In this document: positions 11,150 to 25,040 of the stretch, piece by piece
Layout: each line of letters begins with the position of its first letter
Position numbering within the stretch: position 1 is the first letter of the stretch
Assembly: GCF_963678635.1 (NCBI RefSeq)
Contig: NC_087062.1
Coordinates: forward strand, 45,276,395-45,340,394
Reading direction: 5' to 3'
Source of the DNA: Symsagittifera roscoffensis
Lineage: Eukaryota > Xenacoelomorpha > Acoela > Convolutidae
Length of the DNA stretch: 64,000 bases
Translations under genes and position numbers: made by a program
The notes under the pieces: generated by a model
The model's database searches: none
Told to the model about the DNA's origin: nothing
What the model saw: the letters and a program-made list of their open reading frames with translations, nothing else

Positions 11150-14100
11150 TTTCATGTCATCTAAGAATAATTGTCTCCTCTAATTAAGAGAAAAGTTTTG
11201 GAATTTTAAGGCAAAAGAAAACAATCGTTCAGTCAGTCTCGCGAAGTTGTTCGAGAGAAGCACCATGTCCATTCTGAGATGCATTTGTTTCGACTGTAGT
11301 TTTTAGCTTTAAAAAATGCGTGTTGTCTGCTAAATTCAAAATTCCTTGCTTAATCTCCTCGAAAAATTCCATGTGGCTATCGTTCCACTAAACAAGTGTT
11401 TTTTTTTTAGTAAAGGGCTTGAGGGGCTTCCTAAAGTGGAAAAACAAGTTATTTGAACAGATGATTGATCTTAGTTTCTTAAAAAAACTTACTGATACGA
11501 ATGTCTTCAATAGCTTTGATTTTGTCAAACAATTGTGAAAAGCTTGGTTTCTTTAGGAGCAAGCCTCTCGTTTTACTTTTGGAGAAATTTACTCTTAACG
11601 TATTAAACGGCGAAATTCAATTGCCTAAAGTTGGAATTTTGTTTGGCATAATGCAAAATCCGTAAAACCAAGTAGGAAGTTGATAGGTTCCCGGTTTTAT
11701 TGTCACTTTTTATTTTAAAATTGCTTTTTATTTTTTTTTTGAAATTAAGAGAAAATTGACAAGGCATTTTTTAAATTAAAAATCTTGCGTAAACTTCTCC
11801 AACATAATCAATCAAAACTTGGGGGGCCAAGTCCTTGACTAATTCGTGTATTTTGGGCTTTATTATTTGTTCTTGTACATCTGTTTATTGATGGCTTTTG
11901 AGTCTAAGCCAATTTTTGAACTTGTCCTTTTATAAGTTGTGACGACTGGAGTAATCACAGTTTTATAGTTTTTTGATACGACCTTGTACATTAAGTCGGG
12001 TTTAGTTCTGTTCTTACTGAAGTCAGCACCTGCACGAACACAATTACCTCTTAACTGTATAGGTTTCAATTGTTCGTAGGAGTGAAAAACTTTAGAGCCA
12101 TTTTTAATCTATCGTTGGAATATTTGACTACTGTTGGAATATCTGGCTTAAAGTTTCGAATCTTTTTCTTCATCGCCAAAAGAAACAATGTTTTGTGATT
12201 ACCGGAGTTTTTGGCGTGGAAGTAGGAGAGTGTTGGAGAGCGATTTCAATCCTGTGGTTACGTTATCGTGAACAAGGATATTATTTATGCGGCAAACAAA
12301 AAGCAAAAATGGTGATAATCGTGAAACCATGTAGGAGTCATCGTTAAGAACAAATGGCAAACAACTGAAACCAGAAAGTCGGCACTGCTTGTTTATCTGT
12401 GGCGTTAATTACGCTGTCTCAAATTCGCTAAAAATCCTTGATTGATTGTTTCACTTGATAGACTTTTAGATGTGGCTCTGGTAACTTCAATTCGTGAAGG
12501 ACGTTTTTCTGAATAAAAATAGATAAAACTAACTGGGCTTGCTGAGTCTACCTGAATGTTTAAAGTCACCTGTTTTTTTTCCGAGCCCAAAAAACAACAA
12601 TTTCCTTATTGTTTTCCTGTCATTTTTGCAGATTGTAGTGATGTTCAAAACAGAATCATCCTTGTTATTGCTCTGTCCGGATATTGACTAAACATTGATA
12701 ACACTACATTATTCTGTGTTTACTCAGTTTCTTTTTACGTCCAGTTAATCCAAAGGATAAACATTTCTGTATGATCTACAAATTGAGTATCCAAAACGAT
12801 TTCATTTTTACATCGAGGTGTACAAAAACTGGTAAGTGATCTTTGTTTTGACAGATTGTAAATTGATTTTCTTGGTGGGCGTACTGCTAGTTGACCCTAT
12901 GAAAAAGTACAGCCTATTCTAACAAATTTGATCTTATGCTCAATGTTACCTTGTATCTCTTTTGACAAGAAATAGATGAAATTTTTTTTGTACAGAAGAG
13001 CCATTGGATTTAAAACTGTTTGTCATCTTGATGTCGTTTGTAATTCGTTTCTGATCTGCGGTGATTAATTCTACAAACGGGGGTAGAGTTTCGGCCAGGA
13101 AACTTTGCTGTGTATGGAAGTTTTTCACAATAATTATGAAAGTTTTTCTTTCCACTCATCTTCTTCGGCGGAAATTTCCCTTTTTTTGCTCTTTTAGATA
13201 ACGATTCCCAAAACTACTCTAACAATTCTTTTTCACGTTGTTTATCGATAAGCAGTGTATGGCTCTCGATTGTTAATTTGACTTTTTTCACAAAATCTGT
13301 TGCCAATCGATCTCAAACTCTTTGAATGGAATCCGAAGGATTTTTATTCTCCTGAAATTTGTCCAAGGATTTTTATTCTCCTAAAAATTGTCCAAAATTT
13401 TGGTCACTCTCTTTTTCCAATGCGAGGCTTAACATCGATCGCATTTTTTTTGTCCGCTTTGTCAAATTGCATTGCAATCAAAAAGTTTTGTCTCGGTCTT
13501 CATCAATGCTAATTTTCCATGGTACATCTTTTTCTGATCTCTAGTGTTTATCTTTTGCGATTTGCTGAATTTCGGTTTCGCCTTCCGTCGGATTTTCTAA
13601 GAAGGCAGGTTTAGAAGGTATCAAGCTTACTAGATTTTTAACATTTTTGTTTTGTTTATAAATGGGTGGATGGGTAGATCTACGAATGGTTTTGCCAAAA
13701 TGATGTATTCTTCTCACACTTGGAACAAAATGTTTGACTGCGCCAAGATAAAGTGTTCCTTTGTTACAGCGAACTTTAGTTATTCACAATAAAAGGAAAA
13801 AAAATTAAAGAATGATATAATTTAAGCCTTAAATTGAAGCCTTTCAAAATTTAAGCCTTAAATTGTTAGACAGCGTTCTCTCCGTCAGAGAGAGGTGTCG
13901 TTTCAAGGTGCAAAAAGAAGGACCGGTTAAAATGATTTTAAAATAGGATTGATTAAATAAGAAAAATTAATTACAATCTGTTTGGGTGTTTAGGGGGTCA
14001 AATCCTTCCTGAAAAAAGAGTGTGTCCGTGTGTGTGCGAAGAGAAAGAAAAAGAAGTGCCTCCCACACCGACTCATCGTGTTACTGCCTCATTTCGACCC

Positions 14101-14950
14101 GTATTATGCAGAGCAGTTCGACCCGTATTATTTTATGTCAGAAATAGTCAGTCCAAGTAACTACTTGTTCGAATTATTCAATTCAAAAGGTGTCAGGAAA
14201 AAATTTTACAAAATTTTTTGATTTTTACAATTTAATATACAAACTATTTTGAGAACAAAATCTCTTGTAACAACTGCACACCATAGCAGAATCCAGGGGC
14301 TCCTCCCAAAGCACTAAAAAGACCCTGTTTTGGTCAAATTTTCTGAGCCACAGGCAAAAATTTGAAAAACAGACCAAAAAAATTGCGTTTTAGGCAGTTT
14401 TTAGAAAATTTTGACCAAAAAAATTGCGTTTTTTGGCGCCCCCCTTAAAGTAAGTATATATTGGCGCCGAAGGCGCCTTTAGAAATATTTTAGATTGCGT
14501 CGCCAAATATGGATATCCCCCTGAATCCGCCCTTGGCAGAACCATTGAGGAGTTTTGAATATGATTGCTAACTCTATAAGAAACTTGACTGAGATGGTGC
14601 TGTCAATTTAGACACAATAAAACAGACAAAAAAAACAAATCAAAATGAAAAAGCTTTGAGAATGGAGAATTTAGACAAAGTAGAATTGCGTTTCTCAGAC
14701 GTAAAAAAACGAATAGTTGCCCTAAAACAAGAGTTGCTTTTTCAAGTTTAAAATTCGAAATCCCGCAAAAGGCTTTTAGGGGTTGCAGTGGATTTAGTAA
14801 AAAGTTTTTTGAAGTTTAAGCACCAAAAACCCTCAAAAAAATGAATAATTTCCAAAATCAGTTTAAAAAATCAGGACTGAACTCAATTTTTTGAGGGGGC
14901 AGCGCGCGCCAAAAAAACACACTTTGAGTTGATTGCCAATTTTTGAAATC
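11150..14950 (-). pseudogene. Ty3/gypsy retrotransposon relic, copy 1 (gag-PR-RT-RNase H)
   Basis: This is the only copy with later polymerase parts. Reading right to left: a gag-like region (about 13,770-12,850), then retropepsin with active-site D-S-A at 12,548-12,540 followed by PVSF. Next is the RT start (VTTYKRTSSKIGLDSKAINK near 12,000-11,890), then KIHELVKDL near 11,850. After these come a GFTDFALCQTKFQ segment near 11,660 and the RT thumb (FRKPLKPFTKKK near 11,440). Last is RNase H (TVETNASQNGHGASLEQL near 11,300-11,250, with N in place of the usual catalytic D). The RT palm around YxDD is missing. Stops and frameshifts abound. The 13,800-14,950 part is non-coding and shared with copies 2 and last; it may contain the 5' LTR, but no matching 3' LTR was found. 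Confidence 0.8.
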
Positions 14951-17840
14951 GTGCTTTTTAGAAGGTTTACATAGACGACCGGGCTAATTTCCTCGTCACA
15001 GTTATATAATTTTTGAATAGGAACTTGTAATTTAATTTGTTTTAGTTATGTTTATACTAAAATCAACAAATGGGCGAAATCAACAACCTCTTAACTGTAT
15101 TGGTTCGTTGAAAGGAATATCTCTTACGCCAGTGTAACTTTTCCAATCTGTTGGCTTATTTCACTAACGTTGGTATATTTGGTTTTAAAATTCTGTTTTT
15201 TTTCCAACTGTAGCAGTGTTTATGTGGTTTTTGGTGTTTCTGCAGATTTTTTGTGTTTCAGAGAGACTTCAATGCCACTTTTGGGTAGATTTTCGTGACC
15301 AGGATATAATTTATGTGGCACTCACTTAGGAAAAAAAGACAGTCACCGAGAAAATATCCAGCTGAGAAAATTGGGTTGACTAGTGTCCCTGTTGTGCTAA
15401 TTACGCTGTCTAGGAGTTTGCAGAAAAAAATCCTTGATTAATTGTTCCACTAGATTGACTTTTAGATATGGATCTGGTAATTTCAATTCGTAAAGGACGT
15501 TTTTCTGGATAAAACTAACTGGGCTTGCCGTGTCTAGCTGAATGTTATCGCAGATTGTAAGGATGTTCAAAACAGAATCATCCTTGTTATTGCTCTGTCC
15601 GGATATTGACTAAGCATTGATAACACTACATTATTCTGTGTTCACTCAGTTTCTTTTTACGTCCTGTTGATCCAAAGGATAAACGTTTCTGTATGATCTA
15701 CAAATTGAGTATGTAAAACGATTTGATTTTTACATCGAGGTGTACAAAAACTGGTAAGTGATCTTTGTTTTGACAGTTTGTAAATTGATTTTCTTGGTGG
15801 GCGTACTGCTAGTTGACCCTATGAAAAAGTACAGCCACCTCTAACATATTTGATCTTATGTTCAATATTACCTTGTATCTCTTTTGACAAGAAATAGATG
15901 AAAAAATTTTTGTAGAGAAGAGCCATTGGATATAAAGTTGTTTGTCATCTTGATGTCGTTTGTAATTCCCCTCTCATCTGCGACGATTAATGCTTCAAAC
16001 GGGGATAGAGTTTCGGTCAGGAGTTTTTGCTGTGTATGGAAGTTTTTCACATTTTTTATGAAATTTTTTCTTTCCACTCATCTCCTGCGGAAATTTCCTT
16101 TTTTTTCGCTCTTTTAGGTAACGATTCCCAAAACTACTCTAACAATTCTTTTGCACGTTGTTTATTGATAAGCAGTGTATGGCTCTCGATTGTTACTTTG
16201 ACTTTTTTTCACAAAATCTGTTGCCAATTGACCTCAAACTCTTTGAATGGAATCCGAAGGATTTTTATTCTCCTAAAAATTGTCTAAAATTTTGGTCACT
16301 CTCTTTTTCCAATGCGAGGCTTAACATCGATCGCATTTTGTTGTCCGCTTTGTCAAATTGCATTGCAATAAAAAAGTTTTGTCTCGGTCTTGATCAATGC
16401 TAATTTTTCATGGTACATCTTTTTCTGATCTCTAGTGTTTATCTTTCGCGATTTGCTGAATTTCGGTTTTGCCTTCCGTCGGATTTTCTAAGAAGGCAGG
16501 TTTAGAAGGTATCAGGCTTACTGGATTTTTAACATTTTGTTTTGTTTATAAACGGGTGGATGGGTAGATCTACCAATGGTTTTGCCAAAATGATGTGTTT
16601 TTCTCACACTTGGAACAAAAATGTTTGACTGCGCCAAGATAAAGTGTTCCTTTGTTACAGCGAACTTTAGTTATTCACAATAAAAGGAATAAAAATTAAA
16701 GAATGATATAATTTAAGCCTTAAATTGAAGCCTTTCAAAATTTAAGTCTTAAATTGTTAGACAGCGTTCTCTCCGTCAGAGAGAGGTGTCGTTTCAAGGT
16801 GCAATAAGAAGGACCGGTTAAAATAATTTTAAAATAGGATTGATTAAATAAGAAAAGTTAATTACAACCTGTTTGGGTGTTTAGGGGGTCAAATCCTTCC
16901 TGAAAAAAGAGTGTGTCCGTGTGTGTGCGAAGAGAAAGAAAAAGAAGTGCCTCCCCCCCCCCCCTGACTCATCGTGTTACTGCCTCATTTCGACCCTTAT
17001 TATGTAGAGCAGCTCAACCCGTATAATTGTATGTCAGAAATAGCCAGTCCAAGTAACTACGTGTTTGAATTATTCAATTCAAAAGGTGCCAGGAAAAAGT
17101 TATACACAGTTTTTTGATTTTTACAATTTAATATACAAACTATTTTGAAAACAAAATCTCTTGTAACAACTGCACACCATAGCAGAACCCAGGGGCTTCT
17201 CCCAAAGCACTAAAAAGACCCTGTTTTGGTCAAGTTTTCTGTGCCACAGGCAAAATTTTGAAAAACAGACCAAAAAAATGCGTTTTAGGCAGTTTTTAGA
17301 AAATTTTGACAAAAAAAGCGTTTTTTGGCGCCTCCCTTAAAGTAAGTTTATATTAGCGCCGAAGGCGCCTTTAGAAATATTTTAGGGTGCGTCGCCAAAT
17401 ATGTATATCCCCCTGAATCCGCCCTTGGCAGAACCATTGAGCAGTTTTGAATATGATTGCTAACTCTATAAGAAACTTGACTGAGATGGTGCTGTCAATT
17501 TAGACACAATAAAACAGACAAAAAACAAATGAAAATGAAAAAACTTTGAGAATGGAGAATTTAGACAAAGTAGAACTGCGTTTCTCAGACGTAAAAAAAC
17601 GAATAGTTGCCCTAAAACAAGAGTTGCTTTTTTCAAGTTTAAAATTCGAAATCCCGCAAAAAACTTTTAGGGGTTGCAGTGGATTTAGTAAAAAGTTTTT
17701 TGAAGTTTAAGCAGCAAAAACCCTCAAAAAAATGAATAATTTCCAAAATCAGTTTAAAAAATCAGGACTGAACTCAATTTTTTGAGGGGGCAGCGCGCGC
17801 CAAAAAAACACACTTTGAGTTGATTGCCAATTTTTGAAAT
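14951..17840 (-). pseudogene. Ty3/gypsy relic, copy 2 (gag-PR plus 5' non-coding block)
   Basis: Near-parallel copy of the gag-protease and leader part of copy 1, about 2.9 kb further on. Protease active site is D-T-A at 15,534-15,526. The post-protease motif GHENLPKSGIEV is readable near 15,270. The RT is cut down to a short, scrambled stretch at 14,960-15,150. It includes the same 16,560-17,840 leader block, with a C-run at 16,952. Confidence 0.75.
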
Positions 17841-19440
17841 CGTGCTTTTTAGAAGGTTTACATAGACGACCGGGCTAATTTCCTCGTCACAGTTATATAA
17901 TTTTTGAATAGGAACTTGTAATTTAATTTGTTTTAGTTATGTTTATACTAAAATCAACAAATGGGCGAAATCAACAACCTCTTAACTGTATTGGTTTGAT
18001 TAGTTCGTTGAAATGAATATCTCTTACGCCAGTGGAACCTTTCCAATCTGTTGGCTTATTTCACTAACGTTGGTATATTTGGTTTAAAAATTCTGTTTTT
18101 TTTCCAACTGTAGCAGTGTTTATGTGGTTTTTGGTGTTTCTGCGGATTTTTGGTGTTTCAGAGAGACTTCAATGCCACTTTTGGGTAGATTTTCGTGACC
18201 AGGATATAATTTATGTGGCACTCACTTAGGAAAAAAAGACAGTCACCGAGAAAATATCCAGCTGAGAGAATTGGGTTGACTAGTGTCCCTGTTGTGCTAA
18301 TTACGCTGTCTAGGAGTTTGCAGAAAAAAAACCTTGATAAATTGTTCCACTAGATTGACTTTTAGATATGGATCTGGTAATTTCAATTCGTAAAGGACGT
18401 TTTTCTGGAGAAAATTAACTGGGCTTGCTGAGTCCACCTGAATGTTTAAAAACACCTGTTTTTTTCCGATTCCAAAAAACAACAATTTCCTCATTGTTTT
18501 CCTGCTTTTATTGCAGATTGTAGTGATATTCAAAACAGAATCATCGTCGTTATTGCTCTGTTCGGATATTGACTAAGCAATGATAACACTACAGTATTCT
18601 GTGTTTACTCAGTTTCTTTTTCTATCCATCTGATCCAAAGCTTAAACATTTTCTGCATGATCTACAAATTGAGTATCCAAATTGTTTTCATTGTTAAAAC
18701 GAGATTTAAAAAAACTGGTAAATGATCTTTGTTTTGACAGATTGTAAGTTGAACTTCTTGGTAAGCGTACTGCTAGTTGACCCTATGAAAAAGTACAGCC
18801 ACCTTTAACAAACTTGATCTTATGTTCAATTTACCTTGTATCTCTTTTGACAAGAAATTGATGAATTTTTTTTGTGCAGAAGAGCCATCGGGTTTAAATT
18901 GGTTTGTGATCTTGATGTCGTGTGTAATTCGCTTCTCATCTGCGCGAATTAATGCTACAAGCGGGGGTAGACTTTCGGTCAGTAGTTTTGCTGTGTATGG
19001 AGATTTTTCACATTATTTATGAAAACTTTTCTTTCCACTCATCTTCTCCTGCAGAAATTTCCTCTTTTTTCCTCAAATAATTTTTTTTCACGTTGTTTAC
19101 CGATAAGCAGTGTATGGCTCTCAAATGTTACTGTGAATTTTTTTCACAAAATCTGTTGCCAATCGATCTCAAAATCTTTGAATGGAATCCAAAGGATTTT
19201 TATTCTCCTGACTTTTGTCCGAAATTTTGTGTACTTTCTTTTTCTAATGCGAGGCTGAACATCGATCGCAATTTGTTGTCCGCTGTAACAAATCGCACTG
19301 CAATAAAACATTTGTCTCGGTCTTGAACCACTGTTCATGTGATTACCGGATTTTGTCGTGGATGTAGTAGAGTGTTGCAGAGCGATTTCAATGCCCGCTC
19401 TGGTTACATTATCGTGAACAAGGATATTGTTTATGCGGCA
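17841..19440 (-). pseudogene. Ty3/gypsy relic, copy 3 (gag-PR)
   Basis: Protease with D-S-A at 18,434-18,426 and LPDPYLKV downstream, then a gag segment (19,160-18,830) that lacks the far upstream leader. At about 19,340 the gag reading joins directly to the end of another protease region, a mosaic junction shared with other units. Confidence 0.7.
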
Positions 19441-21622
19441 AACAATCAGAATAAGTGGTAGTCATTGTGAAACGAAACCATCTGGGAGTCATCGATAAGA
19501 ACTAATGGCAGTCATCGTGAAACCAGAAAATATTGGCACTGCTTGTTTATTTGTGGAGTTAATTAAGCTGTCTGTAAATTCTCTAAAAAATCCTTGATTG
19601 ATTGTTCCACTAGATTGATTTTTAGATATGGATCTCGTAATTTCAATTCGTTAAGGACGTTTTTTTGCAAAAAAGCTAACTGCGCTTGCTGAGTTTACCT
19701 GAATGTTTAAAATCAACTGTTGTTTTCCAATTCCAAACAACAACTACTTCCTTATTACTCTCCCGTCATTATTGCAGATTGTAGCGAGTCTTAATACAAA
19801 ATCATCATCTTTTTTATTCTGTCCGAATTTTGACCAAACATTGATGACACCACGACATTCTCTGTTTAATCAGTTTCTTTTAACATCCAGTTGATCCGGA
19901 GTATAAATATGTTCTGCATGCTCTACAAATTTAGTATTCAAAATGTTTTCATTTTTAAATCAAGATTTACACAAATTGGTACTTTATCATTAACAGATGT
20001 ACAAAGTTCTTGCTGGGTGTACTGCTAATTGACCCTATGAAAAAGTACCGCCAAGTTTAACATTTTTTTTGGCTTAAAAGTACGTTCTATCTTTTTTGAC
20101 AAAGAAATGATTTTTGAAAACTATTGCTCAGAAGAGCCGTTAAAACCTTTTTTTTTTTCAAACGGGTGTAGAAGTTTGGTCGGGAATTTTTGCCGAGTAT
20201 GGGAAATTTTCATATGAATTGTGAACATTTTTTTATCCACCTATCTTCTCATGCGGAACTTTCGCTTTTTTTTGCTTTTTTATCCAACAATTCCAAAAAC
20301 TGCTCTAACAACTTTTTTTGCGTTGTTTACGGATGAACGAGGTATGTCGCGTTTGTTATTTTGGCTTTTTTCCTTGAACTCTCTGGCTTATTGATCCCAA
20401 ACTCTTTGAATGGAATCCAAAGGGACTTTTTTTATCCTGAGTTTTGTCTGAAACTTTGTTTATTTTTTTTCTTTCGCGGTTTGCTGAATTTTGGTTTCTT
20501 CTTCCGTCGGATTTTGTAAAAAGGAACGTTGAGGAGGTATCAGGTTTAATAGGCTTTTAATTTTTGCGTTTTCTTTGTCATTGATATTATTGTCTCTTTT
20601 TATCTTAAAGTTGATTTGCTTTCTATACTGTTTAATTGGAAGTTGACAAGAAATTTTTCAAATTAAAATTCTTCAGTGAGCTTCTCCAGCGGAATATATC
20701 GAAATTTTGGAAGCGAGGTCATCAACTACTTCCTGTATATTGGGCCTTTTTGTTTGTTCTACTATTTGTGTTCAATGATGGCTTTTGAGTTGAATGCCAA
20801 TTTTTAAAACGAGATTTACAAAAACTGGTAAACGATCTTTGTTTTGACAGAGTGTAAGTTGAATTTCTTGGTAAGCGCACTGCTAGTTGACCCTAAAAAA
20901 AGTACATCCACTTTTAACAAACTTGATCTTATGTTCAATTTACCTTGTGTCTCTTTTGACAAGAAATTGATGAAAATTTTTTTGTGCAGAAGAGCCATCG
21001 GATTTAAATTCGTTTGTGATCTTGATGTCGTTTGTAATTCGTTTCTCATCTGCGCGAATTTTTGCTACAAGCGGGGGTAGAGTTTCGGTCAGGAGTTTTG
21101 CTGTGTATGGAGGTTTTTTCATATTATTTATGAAAACTTTTCTTTCCACTCATCTTCTTCTGCGGAAATATCTTCTTTTTTCGCTCTTTTAGCTAACTAT
21201 TCCCAATACTACTCTAATAATTTTTTTCCACGTTGTTTACCGATAAGCAGTGTATGGCTCTCGATTGTTACTGTGAATGTTTTTCACAAAATCTGTTGCC
21301 AATCGATCTCAAAATCTTTGAATGGAATCCGAAGGATTTTTATTCTCCTGACTTTTGTCCGAAGTTTTGTTTTCACTCTTTTTCTAATGCGAGGCTGAAC
21401 ATCGATCGCATTTTGTTGTCCGCTGTAACAAATCGCACTGCAAAAAACAGTTTTGTCTCGGTCTTGAACCAATGTTCATGTGATTACCGGATTTTTTGTC
21501 GTGGAATTAGAAGAGTGTTACAGAGCGATTTCAATGCCCCCTCTGGTTACATTATCGTGAACAATGATATTGTTTATGCGGCAAACAATAAGAATAAGTG
21601 GTAGTCATTGTGAAACAAAACC
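19441..21622 (-). pseudogene. Ty3/gypsy relic, mosaic unit (first copy of 2,142-bp duplication)
   Basis: Contains a B-type protease whose active site reads N-S-A (19,695-19,687), then B-type gag (about 20,100-20,560). This is joined to the start of RT (IQEVVDDLASK near 20,720) and next to A-type gag (20,830-21,470). RT is cut just past the KNAY-like block and fused to gag, so no unit here has a full polymerase. Confidence 0.7.
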
Positions 21623-23764
21623 ACCTGGGAGTCATCGATAAGAACTAATGGCAGTCATCGTGAAACCAGAAAATATTGGCACTGCTTGTTTATTTGTGGA
21701 GTTAATTAAGCTGTCTGTAAATTCTCTAAAAAATCCTTGATTGATTGTTCCACTAGATTGATTTTTAGATATGGATCTCGTAATTTCAATTCGTTAAGGA
21801 CGTTTTTTTGCAAAAAAGCTAACTGCGCTTGCTGAGTTTACCTGAATGTTTAAAATCAACTGTTGTTTTCCAATTCCAAACAACAACTACTTCCTTATTA
21901 CTCTCCCGTCATTATTGCAGATTGTAGCGAGTCTTAATACAAAATCATCATCTTTTTTATTCTGTCCGAATTTTGACCAAACATTGATGACACCACGACA
22001 TTCTCTGTTTAATCAGTTTCTTTTAACATCCAGTTGATCCGGAGTATAAATATGTTCTGCATGCTCTACAAATTTAGTATTCAAAATGTTTTCATTTTTA
22101 AATCAAGATTTACACAAATTGGTACTTTATCATTAACAGATGTACAAAGTTCTTGCTGGGTGTACTGCTAATTGACCCTATGAAAAAGTACCGCCAAGTT
22201 TAACATTTTTTTTGGCTTAAAAGTACGTTCTATCTTTTTTGACAAAGAAATGATTTTTGAAAACTATTGCTCAGAAGAGCCGTTAAAACCTTTTTTTTTT
22301 CAAACGGGTGTAGAAGTTTGGTCGGGAATTTTTGCCGAGTATGGGAAATTTTCATATGAATTGTGAACATTTTTTTATCCACCTATCTTCTCATGCGGAA
22401 CTTTCGCTTTTTTTTGCTTTTTTATCCAACAATTCCAAAAACTGCTCTAACAACTTTTTTTGCGTTGTTTACGGATGAACGAGGTATGTCGCGTTTGTTA
22501 TTTTGGCTTTTTTCCTTGAACTCTCTGGCTTATTGATCCCAAACTCTTTGAATGGAATCCAAAGGGACTTTTTTTATCCTGAGTTTTGTCTGAAACTTTG
22601 TTTATTTTTTTTCTTTCGCGGTTTGCTGAATTTTGGTTTCTTCTTCCGTCGGATTTTGTAAAAAGGAACGTTGAGGAGGTATCAGGTTTAATAGGCTTTT
22701 AATTTTTGCGTTTTCTTTGTCATTGATATTATTGTCTCTTTTTATCTTAAAGTTGATTTGCTTTCTATACTGTTTAATTGGAAGTTGACAAGACATTTTT
22801 CAAATTAAAATTCTTCAGTGAGCTTCTCCAGCGGAATATATCGAAATTTTGGAAGCGAGGTCATCAACTACTTCCTGTATATTGGGCCTTTTTGTTTGTT
22901 CTACTATTTGTGTTCAATGATGGCTTTTGAGTTGAATGCCAATTTTTGAAACGAGATTTACAAAAACTGGTAAACGATCTTTGTTTTGACAGAGTGTAAG
23001 TTGAATTTCTTGGTAAGCGCACTGCTAGTTGACCCTAAAAAAAGTACATCCACTTTTAACAAACTTGATCTTATGTTCAATTTACCTTGTGTCTCTTTTG
23101 ACAAGAAATTGATGAAAATTTTTTTGTGCAGAAGAGCCATCGGATTTAAATTCGTTTGTGATCTTGATGTCGTTTGTAATTCGTTTCTCATCTGCGCGAA
23201 TTTTTGCTACAAGCGGGGGTAGAGTTTCGGTCAGGAGTTTTGCTGTGTATGGAGGTTTTTTCATATTATTTATGAAAACTTTTCTTTCCACTCATCTTCT
23301 TCTGCGGAAATATCTTCTTTTTTCGCTCTTTTAGCTAACTATTCCCAATACTACTCTAATAATTTTTTTCCACGTTGTTTACCGATAAGCAGTGTATGGC
23401 TCTCGATTGTTACTGTGAATGTTTTTCACAAAATCTGTTGCCAATCGATCTCAAAATCTTTGAATGGAATCCGAAGGATTTTTATTCTCCTGACTTTTGT
23501 CCGAAGTTTTGTTTTCACTCTTTTTCTAATGCGAGGCTGAACATCGATCGCATTTTGTTGTCCGCTGTAACAAATCGCACTGCAAAAAACAGTTTTGTCT
23601 CGGTCTTGAACCAATGTTCATGTGATTACCGGATTTTTTGTCGTGGAATTAGAAGAGTGTTACAGAGCGATTTCAATGCCCCCTCTGGTTACATTATCGT
23701 GAACAATGATATTGTTTATGCGGCAAACAATAAGAATAAGTGGTAGTCATTGTGAAACAAAACC
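21623..23764 (-). pseudogene. Ty3/gypsy relic, second copy of the 2,142-bp duplication
   Basis: Base for base almost the same as 19,481-21,622, offset 2,142-2,143. It repeats the N-S-A protease (21,838-21,830), B gag, RT stub and A gag. The very few differences (for example a one-base change in a T run near 22,290) mean this duplication is recent or is an assembly repeat. Confidence 0.85.
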
Positions 23765-25040
23765 ACCTGGGAGTCATCGTTAAGAACAAATGGCGGTCAT
23801 CGTGGAAACCAGAAAATTGGCACTGCTTGTTTATCTGTGGAGTTAATTACGCTGTCTGTAAATTCGCTAAAAAATCCTTGATTGATTGTTCCACTAGATT
23901 GACTTTTAGATATGGATCTCATAATTTCAATTCGTTAAGGACGTTTTTTCGCAAAAAATCTAACTGCGCTTGCTGAGTTTACCTGAACGTTCAAAATCAA
24001 CTGTTGTTTTCCAGTTCCAAACAACAACTACTTCCTTATTACTCTCCCGTCATTTTTGCATATTGTAGCGAGTTTTAATAAAAAATCATCATATTTATGA
24101 TTCTGTCCGGATTTTGACCAAACATTGATGACACCAAAACATTCTCTGTTTAATCAGAGTATAAATATTTTCTGCATGCTCTACAAGTTTAGTATTCAAA
24201 TTGTTTTCGTTTTTCAATCGAGATTTACACAAATTGGTAATTTATCATTAAAAGATGTACAAATTGGATTTTTTGCTGGGTGTACTGCTAATTGACCCTA
24301 TGAAAGAGTACCGCCACGTTTAACAATTTTTTTTCGTTCAAAAGTACGTTCTATCTTTTTTGACAAAGAAATGATTTTTGAAAACTATTGCTCAGAAGAG
24401 CCGTTAAAACCTTTTTTTTTCAAACGGGTGTAGAAGTTTGGTCGGGAATTTTTGCCGAGTATGGGAAATTTTCATTTGAATTGTGAACATTTTTTTTATC
24501 CACCTATCTTCTCATGCGGAAATTTAGCTTTTTTGCTTTTTTATCCAACATTTCCAAAAACTGCTCTAACAACTCTTTTTGCGTTGTTTACGGATGAGCG
24601 AGGTATGTCTTGTATGTTATTTTGGCTTTTTTCCTTGAACTCTCTGGATAATTGATCCCAAACACTTTGAATGGAATCCAATGGGACCTTTATTCTCCTG
24701 AGTTTTGTCTGAAACTTTGTTTATTTTTTTTTCTTTCGCGGTTTGCTGAATTTTGGTTTCTTCTTCCGTCGGATTTTGTAAAAAGGAACGTTGAGGAGGT
24801 ATCAAGTTTAATAGGCTTTTACTTTTTACGTTTTCTTTGTAATTGTTATTATTGTCTCTTTTTATCTTAAAGTTGATTTGCTTTCTATACTGTTTAATTG
24901 GAAGTTGACAAGACATTTTTCGAATTAAAATTCTTCAGTGAACTTCTCCAGCGGAATATATCGAAACTTTGGAGGCGAGGTCATCGACTACTTCCTGTAT
25001 ATTGGGCCTTTTTATTTGTTCTCCTATTTGTGTTCAATGA
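23765..25040 (-). pseudogene. Ty3/gypsy relic, B-type gag-PR with RT stub
   Basis: Protease N-S-A at 23,979-23,971; B-type gag to about 24,780; RT stub (EVVDDLAS-like, near 25,000). It is diverged by several per cent from the two near-identical copies to its left. Confidence 0.65.

Noticed and set aside
14600-14950. LTR boundaries for the Ty3 copies
   Set aside because: No matching direct repeat is found at the other end of any copy, and no TG...CA pair with target-site duplication could be fixed, so no LTR was annotated.
21233-21604. 123-residue plus-strand open frame (copy at 23,375-23,746)
   Set aside because: It lies antisense to the gag and post-protease part of the Ty3 relics; the minus-strand reading has recognisable protease and RT motifs, and the plus frame is not kept in other copies.
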